A DNA stretch of 64,000 nucleotides from Rhodocista pekingensis (GCF_042665545.1 NZ_JBHTCM010000007.1:135591-199590), one strand, 5' to 3'. Positions 47,744-59,366 are shown, counted from the stretch's first letter. The notes: generated by a model not told the origin, from the letters alone. Made by a program: numbers and translations.

Positions 47744-49255
47744 ATGACGCTGGATCTGTTCGACATCACGGCGAAACGCGCCGCCCTGCGGCCGGACCGC
47801 TGCGCGCTGGAGGAGCTGGAGACCGGCTTCCGCCTTACCTACCGCGCGCTGGAGGACCGTTGCGCCCGCGCCGCGGCCGTGCTGGCGGCGGACGGGGTGG
47901 CGGAGGGCGACCGGGTGGCGGTGCTCTGCCGCAACCGCATCGACTTCTTCGTGCTGCTGTTCGCCGTGGCGAAGCTGGGCGCCATCCTGGTGCCGCTGAA
48001 CTGGCGGATGCCGGCGGCGGAGCTGAAGCCGCTGCTGGCCGACTGCACGCCCCGGCGCGTCGTCGCCGGGCGGGAGGACATGGCCACGGCCGCCGCTGCG
48101 TCCGGCACGCCGCCGCTGGGGCTGGACGATCCCGGCCCGCACGGCTTCGCGGCCCGTCTGGCCGCTGCCGTCCCGCATCCGGGGCGCGAACGCTGGCCGG
48201 GCGATCAGGTCTGGTATCTGATCTATACCTCCGGCACGACCGGGCGGCCGAAGGCGGTGATCCATACCTACGCCATGGCGCTGGTGAACTATGTCAACAT
48301 CGGCCAGGCCATCGACCTGCGCGGCGACGACCGTACCCTGAACTTCCTGCCGCTGTTCCACACGGCCGGGATCAACCTGCACACGCTGCCGACCCTGATC
48401 GCCGGCGGCACGGTGCTGGTCCTGCCGGGCTTCGACGCCGATGCGATGATCGGGCTGCTGGCGGCGGGGCGGCTGGACACCTTCTTCGGCGTGCCGGCGG
48501 TCTACCAGCAACTCGGCCTGCATCCGGGCTTCGACACGGTGGACCCGGCCCGGGTGCGGAGCTGGGGCTGCGGCGGCGCGCCCCTGCCCGATGCCCTGGC
48601 GGAACGCTTCTTCGCCCGCGGCGTGCGGGTCTGCAACGGCATGGGCATGACGGAGACGGGACCGACCGTCTTCCTGGTCGATCCGGCCGACGCGCCGCGC
48701 AAGATCGGCAGCGTGGGCAGGCCCCAGCTCCTCTGCGCCGTGCGTATCGTCGGGCCGGACGGGCGCGACGTGCCGCCGGGGGAGACGGGGGAGCTGTGGT
48801 TCTCCGGCCCCGGCGTCACGCCCGGCTACTGGAACCGGCCGGACGCCACGGCGGCGGCCTTCGCGCCGGGCGGCTGGCTGCGCTCGGGCGACCTCGCCCG
48901 CTGCGACGCCGACGGCTACTACTACATCGTCGGCCGGCTGAAGGAGATGTTCATCTCCGGCGGGGAGAACGTCTATCCGGCGGAGGTGGAGAACGTGCTG
49001 GTCCGCCACCCCGCCGTGCTGGAGGCAGCCGTCACCGGCGTGCCCGACGACCGTTGGGGCGAGGTCGGCCGCGCCTTCCTGATGCTCCGGCCGGGCTGTG
49101 CGCCGCCCGATCCGGGGGACCTCGCGGCGTGGTGCCGGGAGCGGCTGGCCGCCTACAAGGTGCCGAAGAGCTTCGACTTTCTTGATGATTTCCCGCGCAC
49201 CGCGGCGGGCAAGGTCCAGAAGCACCGGCTGCGCGACCAGGGAGGAATGGCATGA
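47744..49255 (+). CDS. AMP-dependent acyl-CoA synthetase (block A, second)
   Basis: 503-residue adenylate-forming enzyme. P-loop IYTSGTTGRPKAVIHTY, adenine site GMGMTETGPTVF, hinge LRSGDLARCDADGYYYIVGR, and catalytic lysine FPRTAAGKVQKHRLR. Resembles the long-chain or aromatic acid CoA ligase group (about 500 residues). The ATG at 47744 follows GGGGGGAACGC. Its stop overlaps the start of the MaoC gene (ATGA), so the two are coupled. Confidence 0.92.
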   Translation: MTLDLFDITAKRAALRPDRCALEELETGFRLTYRALEDRCARAAAVLAADGVAEGDRVAVLCRNRIDFFVLLFAVAKLGAILVPLNWRMPAAELKPLLADCTPRRVVAGREDMATAAAASGTPPLGLDDPGPHGFAARLAAAVPHPGRERWPGDQVWYLIYTSGTTGRPKAVIHTYAMALVNYVNIGQAIDLRGDDRTLNFLPLFHTAGINLHTLPTLIAGGTVLVLPGFDADAMIGLLAAGRLDTFFGVPAVYQQLGLHPGFDTVDPARVRSWGCGGAPLPDALAERFFARGVRVCNGMGMTETGPTVFLVDPADAPRKIGSVGRPQLLCAVRIVGPDGRDVPPGETGELWFSGPGVTPGYWNRPDATAAAFAPGGWLRSGDLARCDADGYYYIVGRLKEMFISGGENVYPAEVENVLVRHPAVLEAAVTGVPDDRWGEVGRAFLMLRPGCAPPDPGDLAAWCRERLAAYKVPKSFDFLDDFPRTAAGKVQKHRLRDQGGMA

Positions 49256-50046
49256 CGACACTGACGGCCTCGGCGGTCCTGGACCGCACCCTGACCCAGG
49301 CGGATTTCGACCGCTTCGCCCGTCTCTCCGGCGACGACAACCCGATCCATGTGGACCCGGACTTCTGTGCCCGCACCCGCTTCGGCCGGACCGTGGCGCA
49401 CGGGGTGCTGCTCTGTTCCATCCTGCGCGGGCTGGCCGACCGGATCGCGCCCGGCGCGCGGCAGGTCAGCCAGGCCGTGCGCTTCCCCGCCCCCACCTAC
49501 GCCGGGGAGCCGATGCGGTTCGAGGCGTGGCAGGACCCGGCCGGGGCGGCGGGGGAGGGCATTCCCGTCAATCTCCGGGTCAGCCGCATCGCCGACGGCA
49601 CCGTCACCTGCGACGGGACCTGTATCCTCGACCCGGACGGGCGCAGCGGCTTCCCCCCGCCGCCGGACACGGCCGCGCCGCCCTCGGCCACGGTGGCGGA
49701 GGTGACGCGCCGCTTCGGCGCGGCCGACGTGGCCGACTGGCTCGCCCTGGGCGGGGCCGCCCCGCCGGGCGGGGTGCCGGAGCCGCTGATCGGGGCGCTG
49801 TTCTCCTATCTGCTGGGTGTCCGGCTGCCGGGGCTGGGCACCAACTACCTGAAGCAGGAAACCCGGTTCCACGCCCCCGCCCCGCTGGAGGAGGCGCTGA
49901 CCGCCCGCGTCGCCGTCACCCGCGTGCGGCCGGAGAAGGCGCTGGTGGACCTGGAGACGACCTGCCGCACGGCGGCCGGCACCCTGGTCGCCAGCGGCCG
50001 CGCCCTGGTCTTCGTCGGGGACGTGGCCGATCCTCCGCGCGCTTAG
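49252..50046 (+). CDS. MaoC-like hot-dog hydratase
   Basis: 264-residue protein. The N-terminal half has the hydratase-2 signature SGDDNPIHVDPDFCARTRFG followed by RTVAHGVLLCSIL, with Asp and His predicted catalytic; the C-terminal half (TNYLKQETRFHAPAPLEEAL) is a second, degenerate hot-dog domain. MaoC-type enzymes hydrate trans-2-enoyl-CoA to (R)-3-hydroxyacyl-CoA. Coupled to the CoA ligase. It converges with the BKACE gene 16 bases away, marking the border between blocks A and B. Confidence 0.87.
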   Translation: MTTLTASAVLDRTLTQADFDRFARLSGDDNPIHVDPDFCARTRFGRTVAHGVLLCSILRGLADRIAPGARQVSQAVRFPAPTYAGEPMRFEAWQDPAGAAGEGIPVNLRVSRIADGTVTCDGTCILDPDGRSGFPPPPDTAAPPSATVAEVTRRFGAADVADWLALGGAAPPGGVPEPLIGALFSYLLGVRLPGLGTNYLKQETRFHAPAPLEEALTARVAVTRVRPEKALVDLETTCRTAAGTLVASGRALVFVGDVADPPRA

Positions 50047-50062
50047 GCCGGCCCCGTTCCGT

Positions 50063-50944
50063 TCAGGCCGCCGCCTGGGCGGCCTTGCCGATACCCAGCA
50101 GCGCGCGCGCCTCGGCGGGGCTGGCGATCTCGCGGCCGGCGTCGCGCGCGACCCGGGCCAGCGCCTCGATCAGGCGGGCGTTGCTGTCCGCCCGCTCCCC
50201 GTCCGGCAGGTAGAAGGTGTCCTCCAGCCCGGTGCGCAGGTGTCCGCCCAGCTCGGCGGAGCGGCGGTGGACCGGCCAGATCTCCTGCCGTCCGATCAGC
50301 GTCGTCTGCCAGGGTGAACCGTCGGCGATGTAGCGGGTCAGGATCGGCAGCAGGTCCGCGTCTGCCGGCATGCCCGACGCGACGCCCATGACGAAGTTGT
50401 ACTGCGGCTGGCCGCGGATCATGCCGGTCTGGCGGTAGAGATCGACGGAGCGGACGATGCCCACGTCGAAGCACTCGAACTCCGGCACCGACCCGATCTC
50501 GTAGATCACGTCCAGATAGCCCTGCACCTTCTCCACCGGGTTGTCGAACACCATCGGCGGCCAGGCCCAGCGCCCGTCGGAGGTGGCCTTGAGGTAGTTC
50601 AGCGTGCCGGCGTTGGCGGCGGAGATCTCCGGCCGCACCGCCCGCAGGCAGGAGAGGGGGCCGGCGATGTCCGGCCCGACATGGCCGCTGGTGGAGTTGA
50701 TGATGAGGTCCGGGCACTCCGCCCGGATCGCCTCCACCACCGCCGCGGCGACGGCCGGGTCCCAGCTCGGGAAGTGGCCCATGCCCGGCTCCTGCCGGCG
50801 GTAGTGGATGTGGACGATGGCGGCCCCGGCGTCGCGGGCGCCGCGGGCGGCGGCGGCCATCTCCGCCGGCGTCACCGGGACGTTGAACCGCTTGGGGTCG
50901 GTCAGCACGCCGTTCAGGGCGGCGGTGAGAATCACCTTGCTCAT
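50063..50944 (-). CDS. Beta-keto acid cleavage enzyme (BKACE family)
   Basis: 293-residue TIM-barrel enzyme of the BKACE family (formerly DUF849; prototype 3-keto-5-aminohexanoate cleavage enzyme Kce). Family motifs: VILTAALNGV, TPAEMAAAARGARDAGAAIV, metal ligands in VHIHYR, IINSTSGHVG, and the conserved Glu in GSVPEFECFD. BKACEs combine a beta-keto acid with acetyl-CoA to give acetoacetate and a shortened acyl-CoA. It is the last gene of the block B operon, 33 bases after the SDR gene, where a hydroxymethylglutaryl-type lyase might be expected. Confidence 0.9.
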   Translation of the reverse strand: MSKVILTAALNGVLTDPKRFNVPVTPAEMAAAARGARDAGAAIVHIHYRRQEPGMGHFPSWDPAVAAAVVEAIRAECPDLIINSTSGHVGPDIAGPLSCLRAVRPEISAANAGTLNYLKATSDGRWAWPPMVFDNPVEKVQGYLDVIYEIGSVPEFECFDVGIVRSVDLYRQTGMIRGQPQYNFVMGVASGMPADADLLPILTRYIADGSPWQTTLIGRQEIWPVHRRSAELGGHLRTGLEDTFYLPDGERADSNARLIEALARVARDAGREIASPAEARALLGIGKAAQAAA

Positions 50945-50977
50945 GGCGCTCGCTCCTTTGCTCGGGCGGGGGGCGGT

Positions 50978-51841
50978 TCAGTCCTCGGCCAGCACGCGGG
51001 GCGTCACCGCCCGGTGGAAGCCGTCGAAGGCCGGGGCGGGCTTCGCCTTCGGCATCGGCCAGTTGGGCTTGACGCCGGGGGCGGCGCCGTCCACCCGCAG
51101 GGTGGAGCCGGAGACGAAGGACGCCGCCGGCGACAGCAGGAAGACGATGGCGGCCGACACCTCCGCCTCCAGGCCCAGCCGGCCCAGAGGCACGCTGGCC
51201 GCGAGCGTGCGGATGGTGTCCTTCATGTGCGGCGGGTACTTGTCCATGCCGCTGGACGCGATCCAGCCGGGGGCGACGGCGTTGACCCGGACATGGCAGG
51301 GCGCCCATTCCAGGGCCGCCGTCTCGGTGAAGTTGACCATGCCCGCGCGGGCGGCGCCGGAATGGCCCATGCCGGGCATGCCGTGCCACATGTCGGCGAC
51401 GATGTTGACGATGCTGCCGCCGTTCTCCGCCATCCAGCGCAGGAAGCAGGCCTTCGCCATCAGGAAGCCGCCGGTGAGGTTGGTCTTCACCACCGCTTCC
51501 CAGCCCTTCAGGGAGATGGCGGCGAGCGGCGCGGGGAACTGGCCACCGGCATTGTTGACCAGCCCGTCGATGCGGCCGAACCGCTCCAGCACGCGCCCGA
51601 CCGTCTCCTCGACGGGGCCTTCCTCGCGGATGTCCAGCGGGAAGCAGGCGGCGCTGCCGCCATCCTCCGCGATCTCCGCCCGCACCGCCTCCAGCTTCTC
51701 CGGGTTGCGCCCGATCAGGGCGACGTCGGCCCCCAGTGCCGCCAGCTCGTGCGCCGTGCAGCGGCCGATGCCGCTGCCGCCGCCGGTGACGATGACGGTC
51801 TTGCCCGCGAACAGCCCGTCGCGGAAGACGGAACGGTACAT
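50978..51841 (-). CDS. Short-chain dehydrogenase/reductase, AtuG-like
   Basis: 287-residue SDR. NAD(P) motif TGGGSGIGRCTAHELA, active-site region VADMWHGMPGMGHSGAARAG (the usual Tyr/Lys tetrad is not obvious here; His-Ser-Gly replaces YxxSK), and GWIASSGMDKYPPHMKD. Pattern resembles the AtuG/peroxisomal 2,4-dienoyl- or trans-enoyl-CoA reductase group, which also lacks the catalytic Tyr. Lies 11 bases after the carboxylase alpha gene in the same operon. Confidence 0.86.
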   Translation of the reverse strand: MYRSVFRDGLFAGKTVIVTGGGSGIGRCTAHELAALGADVALIGRNPEKLEAVRAEIAEDGGSAACFPLDIREEGPVEETVGRVLERFGRIDGLVNNAGGQFPAPLAAISLKGWEAVVKTNLTGGFLMAKACFLRWMAENGGSIVNIVADMWHGMPGMGHSGAARAGMVNFTETAALEWAPCHVRVNAVAPGWIASSGMDKYPPHMKDTIRTLAASVPLGRLGLEAEVSAAIVFLLSPAASFVSGSTLRVDGAAPGVKPNWPMPKAKPAPAFDGFHRAVTPRVLAED

Positions 51842-51852
51842 GCGTTACCTCC

Positions 51853-53783
<1,931 letters not shown>

Positions 53784-53787
<4 letters not shown>

Positions 53788-54602
53788 CCCTGGTCCCCTC
53801 CGGCCACCGCCCAGGGGGCGGGCTTCTTCATCAGGAAGGCGGGCAGGCCCTTCTGCCCCTCGCCCAGCACGGCGTCGGCGAAACTGCGGGCGGCGCGGTC
53901 CAGCAGCGCCGGCAGGTCGCCCCGCTCCACCTCCAGCAGCAGCCGTTTCGTCGCGGCGACCGCACCGGGGGCGGACAGGCGGACCCCGTCCAGCACCTCG
54001 GCCAGCCGGGACTCCAGCGTGTCGGCGTCCTCGACATGGTGCAGCAGCCCCAGCGCCTGGGCCTCCGCCGCCTTCAGCTTTCCGCCGGTCAGCGCCAGCC
54101 GGCGCGCCTGCGGCAGGCCGATGCGGCGGACGACGAAGGGGGCGATCTGCGCCGGCACCACGCCCAGGCGCACCTCCGGCATGCCGAAGCTGGCATCGTC
54201 CCGGGCGATGGCGACGTCGGAGACGCAGGCGAGGCCGAAGCCGCCGCCCATGGCCGCCCCCTCGATCACCGCGACCAGCACCTGCGGCACGGCCTCCGCC
54301 GCCTGGAGCATGCTGCCGAAGGCGCGGTTCATCGCGGCCAGGGAAGCGGCAGGGTCGTTACCGTCCTGTTCCCCGCCCCCCATGTCGCGCAGGTCGCCGC
54401 CGGCGCAGAAGGTGCCGCCGGCCCCGCGCAGCACGATGGCGCGCAGGCCGGTGTCGGCGGCGGCCGCCTCGAACACGGCCAGCAGCTCGGCGACCATGGC
54501 GCCGGACATGGCGTTGCGGCTCTCCGGCCGGTTCAGGGTCACGTCCAGGCGCCAGCCGTGGCGGCGCACCAGCAGGGTCTGGAACTCGTCGGGCATGCTC
54601 AT
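53784..54602 (-). CDS. Enoyl-CoA hydratase/isomerase family protein (block B)
   Basis: 272-residue crotonase. Oxyanion segments GAGGTFCAGGDLRDMGGGEQ and IEGAAMGGGFGLACVSDVAI; catalytic Glu in FGMPEVRLGVVPAQIAPFVV. Sits between the carboxylase beta and alpha genes, exactly as AtuE/LiuC lie in terpene and leucine pathways where the enzyme hydrates a glutaconyl-type CoA. ATG at 54602, five bases downstream of the beta-subunit stop region (in transcription order). Confidence 0.92.
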
Positions 54603-54607
54603 GTCCG

Positions 54608-56224
54608 TCACCCCCGTGCCACGCCGAAGCTGTTGGGCCGCAGCGTCCGCGCCGCGGCGTCGGCCGTGGTGGCGAGGCACCAGGCCAGGACCTGCCGCGA
54701 GTCGCGCGGGTCGATGATGCCGTCGTCCCAGAGCCGGGCGCTGCCGAACAGCGCCGTCGTCTCCGGCTCCATCTTCTTCACCATCTTGGCCTTCATCACG
54801 TCGAGCACGGCCTTGTCCGGCTCCGCCCCCGACCGGCGCATCTTCTCCTCCATGATGATCGCCATCACGGTGGCGGCCTGTTCCGGCCCCATCACGCTGG
54901 TGCGGGCGTTCGGCCAGGCGAAGATGAAGCGGGGGTCGTAGCTGCGCCCGCACATGCCGTAGTTGCCGGCCCCGAAGCTGCCCCCGATCAGGAAGGTGAA
55001 GTGCGGCACGGTCGAGTTGGCGACGGCCTGGATCATCTTCGAGCCGTGCTTGACGATGCCGCCGCGCTCGGCCTCCGTCCCGACCATGTAGCCGGTGGTG
55101 TTCTGGAGGAAGCAGATCGGCGTGCCCGACTGGTTGCAGAGCTGGATGAACTGCGCCGCCTTGACCGATCCGGCCGGATCGATCGGCCCGTTGTTGCCGA
55201 TGAAGCCGCAGGGCCAGCCCTCCACGGCGCCGATGCCGCAGACGGTGGCGGCGCCGTACTCCGCCTTGAAGTCCAGGAAGTCGCTGTCGTCCAGCAGCCG
55301 CGCCAGCACCTCGCGCACGTCGTAGGGCCGGCGGTAGTCCACCGGCACGGCCCCGGCCAGCCCGTCCGGGCTGTAGCGGGGCGGCCGCGGCCGGCGGGGC
55401 GGGGCGACGCTCTGCGGCTGCCAGCCGATCTTGTCCATCACCTCGCGGGCGATCTGGATGCCGTGCCAGTCGTCCTCCGCCACGAACTCGGCCGTGCCGG
55501 CGATGCCGGCATGCATCTCGGCACCGCCCAGCTCCTCGTCCGTGGCGATCTCGCCGGTGGCCGCGCGCAGCAGCGGCGGCCCGGCCAGGAAGATCTTCGC
55601 CTTGCCGCGGACGACGACGACATAGTCGGACAGCCCCGGCAGGTAGGCGCCGCCGGCCGTGCTGGAGCCGTGGACGACGGTCACCTGCGGGACGCCGGCG
55701 GCCGACAGCCGCGCCTGGTTGGCGAAGGTGCGGCCGCCCTCCACGAACATCTCCGACTGGTAGGTCAGGTTGGCGCCCGCACTCTCCGCCAGCGTCACCA
55801 GCGGCAGGCGGTTGGCCAGGGCCAGCTCCTGCACCCGCAGGCTCTTGCGCATGCCCATGGGGCTGATGGCGCCGCCCTTGATGGCGCTGTTCGACGCCGC
55901 GACCATGCAGCGCCGGCCGGCGACATAGCCGATGCCGGCGATGATGTTGCCGCCGGCCACCTCGTCCTTGCCGTCGTCGTCGTGCATCCCGGTGCCGGCG
56001 AAGGGGCACAGCTCCAGGAAGGGGGAGCCCCGGTCGAGCAGCGCCGCCACGCGGTCGTGCGGCAGCATCTGCCCGCGCTTGGCGAACTTCTCCTTCTGCC
56101 GTTCGGAGTTGCGGCGGATGCGGGCCTCGATGTCGCGGATCTCCGACACCAGGGCCAGCATCTCCTCCCGGTTCCGGGCGTATTCCCCGCTGCCGGGGTC
56201 GATGCTGCTCTCCAGGACGGGCAT
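54608..56224 (-). CDS. Acyl-CoA carboxylase beta subunit (carboxyltransferase)
   Basis: 538-residue carboxyltransferase, the length typical of methylcrotonyl/geranyl-CoA carboxylase beta (LiuB/AtuC). Conserved segments: RVAALLDRGSPFLELCPFAG, SNSAIKGGAISPMGMRKSLR, AESAGANLTYQSEMF, GSSTAGGAYLPGLSDYVV, and C-terminal NTTGYMVGTEAERGGIVKHG plus GGSFGAGNYGMCGRSYDPRF. It transfers carboxyl from biotin to a branched enoyl-CoA. The start ATG shares a base with the acyl-CoA dehydrogenase stop (TGATG). Confidence 0.94.
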   Translation of the reverse strand: MPVLESSIDPGSGEYARNREEMLALVSEIRDIEARIRRNSERQKEKFAKRGQMLPHDRVAALLDRGSPFLELCPFAGTGMHDDDGKDEVAGGNIIAGIGYVAGRRCMVAASNSAIKGGAISPMGMRKSLRVQELALANRLPLVTLAESAGANLTYQSEMFVEGGRTFANQARLSAAGVPQVTVVHGSSTAGGAYLPGLSDYVVVVRGKAKIFLAGPPLLRAATGEIATDEELGGAEMHAGIAGTAEFVAEDDWHGIQIAREVMDKIGWQPQSVAPPRRPRPPRYSPDGLAGAVPVDYRRPYDVREVLARLLDDSDFLDFKAEYGAATVCGIGAVEGWPCGFIGNNGPIDPAGSVKAAQFIQLCNQSGTPICFLQNTTGYMVGTEAERGGIVKHGSKMIQAVANSTVPHFTFLIGGSFGAGNYGMCGRSYDPRFIFAWPNARTSVMGPEQAATVMAIIMEEKMRRSGAEPDKAVLDVMKAKMVKKMEPETTALFGSARLWDDGIIDPRDSRQVLAWCLATTADAAARTLRPNSFGVARG

Positions 56225-57414
56225 CACTCGGCCGCCTTCTGCTCCGGCGCGTCCGTGCCGAAGCGGACCTTCGGCAGCGTGCCCATGTACTTGCAGATGA
56301 TGGAGAGCATCACCTCGTCCGCGCCGCCGCCGATCGAGGTCAGGCGGCTGTCGCGGAAGTAGCGGGTGATCGGCATCTCGTTCATGTAGCCCATGCCGCC
56401 GTAATATTGCAGGCAGCCGTCGGCCACCTCGCGCAGCAGCCGGCCGGACTTCAGCTTGGCCATGGAGGCCAGCATGGTCGCGTCCTTGCCGTTGATGAAG
56501 GTCTCCACCGCCCGGTAGGTCAGGGCGCGCAGGGCCTCCACCTCGGCCTTCAGCTCGGCCAGCCGGAAATGGATGTACTGGTTGTCGATCAGCGGCTTGC
56601 CGAAGGCGATGCGGTTGCGCGTGTAGGCGACGACATCGTCGATCATGATGTCCATGCTGCGCAGCGAGCCGGCCGCCCCCCACATCCGCTCCTCCTGGAA
56701 CTGGAGCATCTGGTAGGTGAAGCCCATGCCCTCCTCGCCGATCAGATAGCGGCGCGGCACCCGCACGTCCTCGAAATGGATCTGCGCCGTGTCGGAGCAG
56801 CGCATCCCCAGCTTGTCCAGCTTGCGCGTGACGGTGACGCCCTTGGTCTTCATGGGCAGCACGATCAGCGACTTGTTCTTGTGCGGGGCGCCGTCGGAGG
56901 TGTTGGCCAGCAGGCACATCACGTCGGCCTGGGTGCCGGACGTTGTCCACATCTTGCCGCCGTTGATGACGTAGTCGTCGCCGTCCTTGCGGGCGGTGGT
57001 CTTGACGCTGGCCACGTCGGAGCCGGCGCCCGGCTCCGACACGCCCAGGCACCAGACCTGATCGCCCGCGATCATCGGCGGCAGGAACTCCCGGCGCAGC
57101 TCGTCCGAGCCGAAGCGGGCGAGCGCCGGGGTCGCCATGTCGGTATGCACGCCGATCGCCATGGGCACGCCGCCGGCGCGGCAGGTGCCGTAGGCTTCCG
57201 CCGCCACCGCGGCGTAGGAGAAGTCCAGGCCCAGCCCGCCGTACTCGGTCGGCTTGGTGATGCCCAGCAGCCCGGCGTCGCCCAGCTTCTTGAAGACCTC
57301 GTGGGCGGGGAAGATGCCTTCCTCCTCCCACTGGTCCACATAGGGGTTCAGCTCCGTCGCCACGAACTTCTCGACGGTGCGGGACAGTTCCTTGTGCTCC
57401 TGGGTGAACAGCAT
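56224..57414 (-). CDS. Acyl-CoA dehydrogenase, isovaleryl/citronellyl type
   Basis: 396-residue FAD flavoprotein. FAD/substrate signature CLGVSEPGAGSDVASVKTTA; second signature YYGGMGYMNEMPITRYFRDS, then LTSIGGGADEVML. The usual C-terminal catalytic Glu of medium-chain enzymes is replaced by Gly in this last motif, as in isovaleryl- and citronellyl-CoA dehydrogenases, which carry the base on another helix. It would make the branched 2-enoyl-CoA substrate for the carboxylase. The ATG at 57414 follows GAGAGGAAGCC. Confidence 0.93.
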   Translation of the reverse strand: MLFTQEHKELSRTVEKFVATELNPYVDQWEEEGIFPAHEVFKKLGDAGLLGITKPTEYGGLGLDFSYAAVAAEAYGTCRAGGVPMAIGVHTDMATPALARFGSDELRREFLPPMIAGDQVWCLGVSEPGAGSDVASVKTTARKDGDDYVINGGKMWTTSGTQADVMCLLANTSDGAPHKNKSLIVLPMKTKGVTVTRKLDKLGMRCSDTAQIHFEDVRVPRRYLIGEEGMGFTYQMLQFQEERMWGAAGSLRSMDIMIDDVVAYTRNRIAFGKPLIDNQYIHFRLAELKAEVEALRALTYRAVETFINGKDATMLASMAKLKSGRLLREVADGCLQYYGGMGYMNEMPITRYFRDSRLTSIGGGADEVMLSIICKYMGTLPKVRFGTDAPEQKAAE

Positions 57415-57505
57415 GGCTTCCTCTCGGGACGGCTGTCTCTGATGGGGCTGGGCCGGACGCCGGCAGGCCGTCAGGGGACGGGCCGGGTCGGGCGACAGGG
57501 GTCGG

Positions 57506-59272
57506 TCAGGCGGGGCTGCGGCCCGGATCGCTTCCAGGGCGGTCGCTTCCGGGCAGGGTGCCGCCGGCGGAGCCGCCGGCTCCCTGGTCACGCAGGCGCA
57601 GCTCGCGTTTCAGGATCTTGCCGACGGGGGACTTCGGCAGCTCGGGCACGATCTCGATCTGCTTCGGCACCTTGTAGCCGGTCAGCGTCTCGCGGCAGTG
57701 CCGGCGCAGATCGTCCACCGTCAGGGCGGGGTCGCGGGCGACGACGAAGACCTTCACCGTCTCCCCCGTCTGGCCGTCGGGGATGCCGATGGCCGCGCAC
57801 TCGGTGACGCCCGGATGCTCGGTGATGACGGCCTCGATCTCCGACGGGTAGACGTTGAAGCCGCTGACCAGGATCATGTCCTTGCGGCGGTCCACGATGC
57901 GCAGCGTGCCGTCGGGATCGCGCACCACCACGTCGCCGGTGTGCAGCCAGCCGTCGCGCAGGGCGCCCGCCGTCTCCGCCGGCTGCTGCCAGTAGCCCTG
58001 CATCACCTGCGGCCCGCGCAGGATCAGCTCGCCCGGTTCCCCGTCCGGCACGTCGTTGCCCTGAAGGTCCACGATGCGGGACTCCAGGTTCGGCAGGATG
58101 CGGCCGATGGTGCCGGTATGGTCGCGCCCGTCCAGCGGCGTGCAGGAGGCAAGGCCGCACTCCGTCATGCCGTACAGCTCGTAGATCGGCTGGCCGAACG
58201 TCTCCATCCAGCGCTTCTGCGTCGCCGGGGCCAGCGGTGCCGCACCGCTGAGACAGAGCTTCAGGCTGTCCTTCGCCGCGGCGACGAACCAGGGTTCGTT
58301 CAGCAGGTTGGCGAACAGGGTCGGCACGCCGGGCAGGTAGGTGGGACGGAACGCCTCCACCGCCGCCTTCAGGTTCGTCAGCGGACGTGGGTTCGGGATC
58401 AGGATGACGTGCCCGCCCAGGTCAGCCGCCTGCAACAGCATGCCGATGCCGAAGATATGGTAGAAGGGCAGGATCAGCAGGGTCCGCATCGGGTTGTCGA
58501 TCCAGGGGTCGTTCAGCGTCTCCTGGATCTGCGTCAGGCTGGCCAGCAGCCCCCGATGCGTCGTCATCACGCCCTTCGACCGGCCGGTGGTGCCGCCGGT
58601 GAACCAGCAGGTCACCATGTCGTCCGGCCCGATCCCGTGGGCGTAGGCGGCGATGCCCTCCTTGCCCAGGCGCTGCGCGTGCGCGTCGCCCGCCGTCAGC
58701 ACCTGCCGCAGCGGGATGTGCGGCACCGGGAAGGCCGGGACCAGCCGCTTGACGTGGCGGGCGACCAGATTGATCAGCATCGCCTTGGCCGGCGGGAAGA
58801 AGTCCGACACCGACAGCCGGACCACGGGCATCGCCCCGGTCTTCGCCAGCACCCCCGGCAGCTTGCCCGCCAGCGCGTCCAGCACGAACAGCGCCCGCGC
58901 GCCCGACGCGCTCAACTGCGTCGCCATCTCCCGCTCGGTGTAGAGCGGGTTGACGGCGGTGGGAACCAGGCCGGCCTTCATCACGCCGGTACAGACCACC
59001 GGAAAGGCCAGGCTGTTGGGCGCCTGGATGGCGACCATGCTGCCCGGCGGCAGCTTCAGCTCCTCCCGCAGCCACGCCGCCACCGCGTCCGACCAGCGGT
59101 CGAGGTCGCCCCAGGTGAGCGACGCCGTCATGCCGTTCGGCAGGGCGCAGGTCAGGCCGATCTTCGCCGCGTGGCGCGGCAGGCAGGTCCGGAAGAACTC
59201 CGGGATCGTTCGGTAGCCGGGCGACGGCGTGTCGGCCGGCCCGGCCTGCTGCGGCCGCTGTAGTGCATCCAT
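57506..59272 (-). CDS. Long-chain acyl-CoA ligase (block B, AtuH/FadD-like)
   Basis: 588-residue adenylate-forming ligase. P-loop WFTGGTTGRSKGVMTTH, adenine site YELYGMTECGLASCTPLDG, hinge LHTGDVVVRDPDGTLRIVDR, catalytic lysine LPKSPVGKILKRELR. FadD-like length and the opening RTIPEFFRTCLPRHAAKIGL point to long or branched fatty acids. ATG at 59272 has GGGAGG eight bases upstream. It is the first gene of the block B operon, divergent from a TetR regulator. Confidence 0.92.
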   Translation of the reverse strand: MDALQRPQQAGPADTPSPGYRTIPEFFRTCLPRHAAKIGLTCALPNGMTASLTWGDLDRWSDAVAAWLREELKLPPGSMVAIQAPNSLAFPVVCTGVMKAGLVPTAVNPLYTEREMATQLSASGARALFVLDALAGKLPGVLAKTGAMPVVRLSVSDFFPPAKAMLINLVARHVKRLVPAFPVPHIPLRQVLTAGDAHAQRLGKEGIAAYAHGIGPDDMVTCWFTGGTTGRSKGVMTTHRGLLASLTQIQETLNDPWIDNPMRTLLILPFYHIFGIGMLLQAADLGGHVILIPNPRPLTNLKAAVEAFRPTYLPGVPTLFANLLNEPWFVAAAKDSLKLCLSGAAPLAPATQKRWMETFGQPIYELYGMTECGLASCTPLDGRDHTGTIGRILPNLESRIVDLQGNDVPDGEPGELILRGPQVMQGYWQQPAETAGALRDGWLHTGDVVVRDPDGTLRIVDRRKDMILVSGFNVYPSEIEAVITEHPGVTECAAIGIPDGQTGETVKVFVVARDPALTVDDLRRHCRETLTGYKVPKQIEIVPELPKSPVGKILKRELRLRDQGAGGSAGGTLPGSDRPGSDPGRSPA

Positions 59273-59366
59273 GGACGCTGCCTCCCGATGTCGCGTCCCG
59301 GCCGGCCCGGCCGGGGTGCCGCGGCTTGGTCCGGGGTCCGGCCTGCCGTCGGTCATGCTTCATTTG

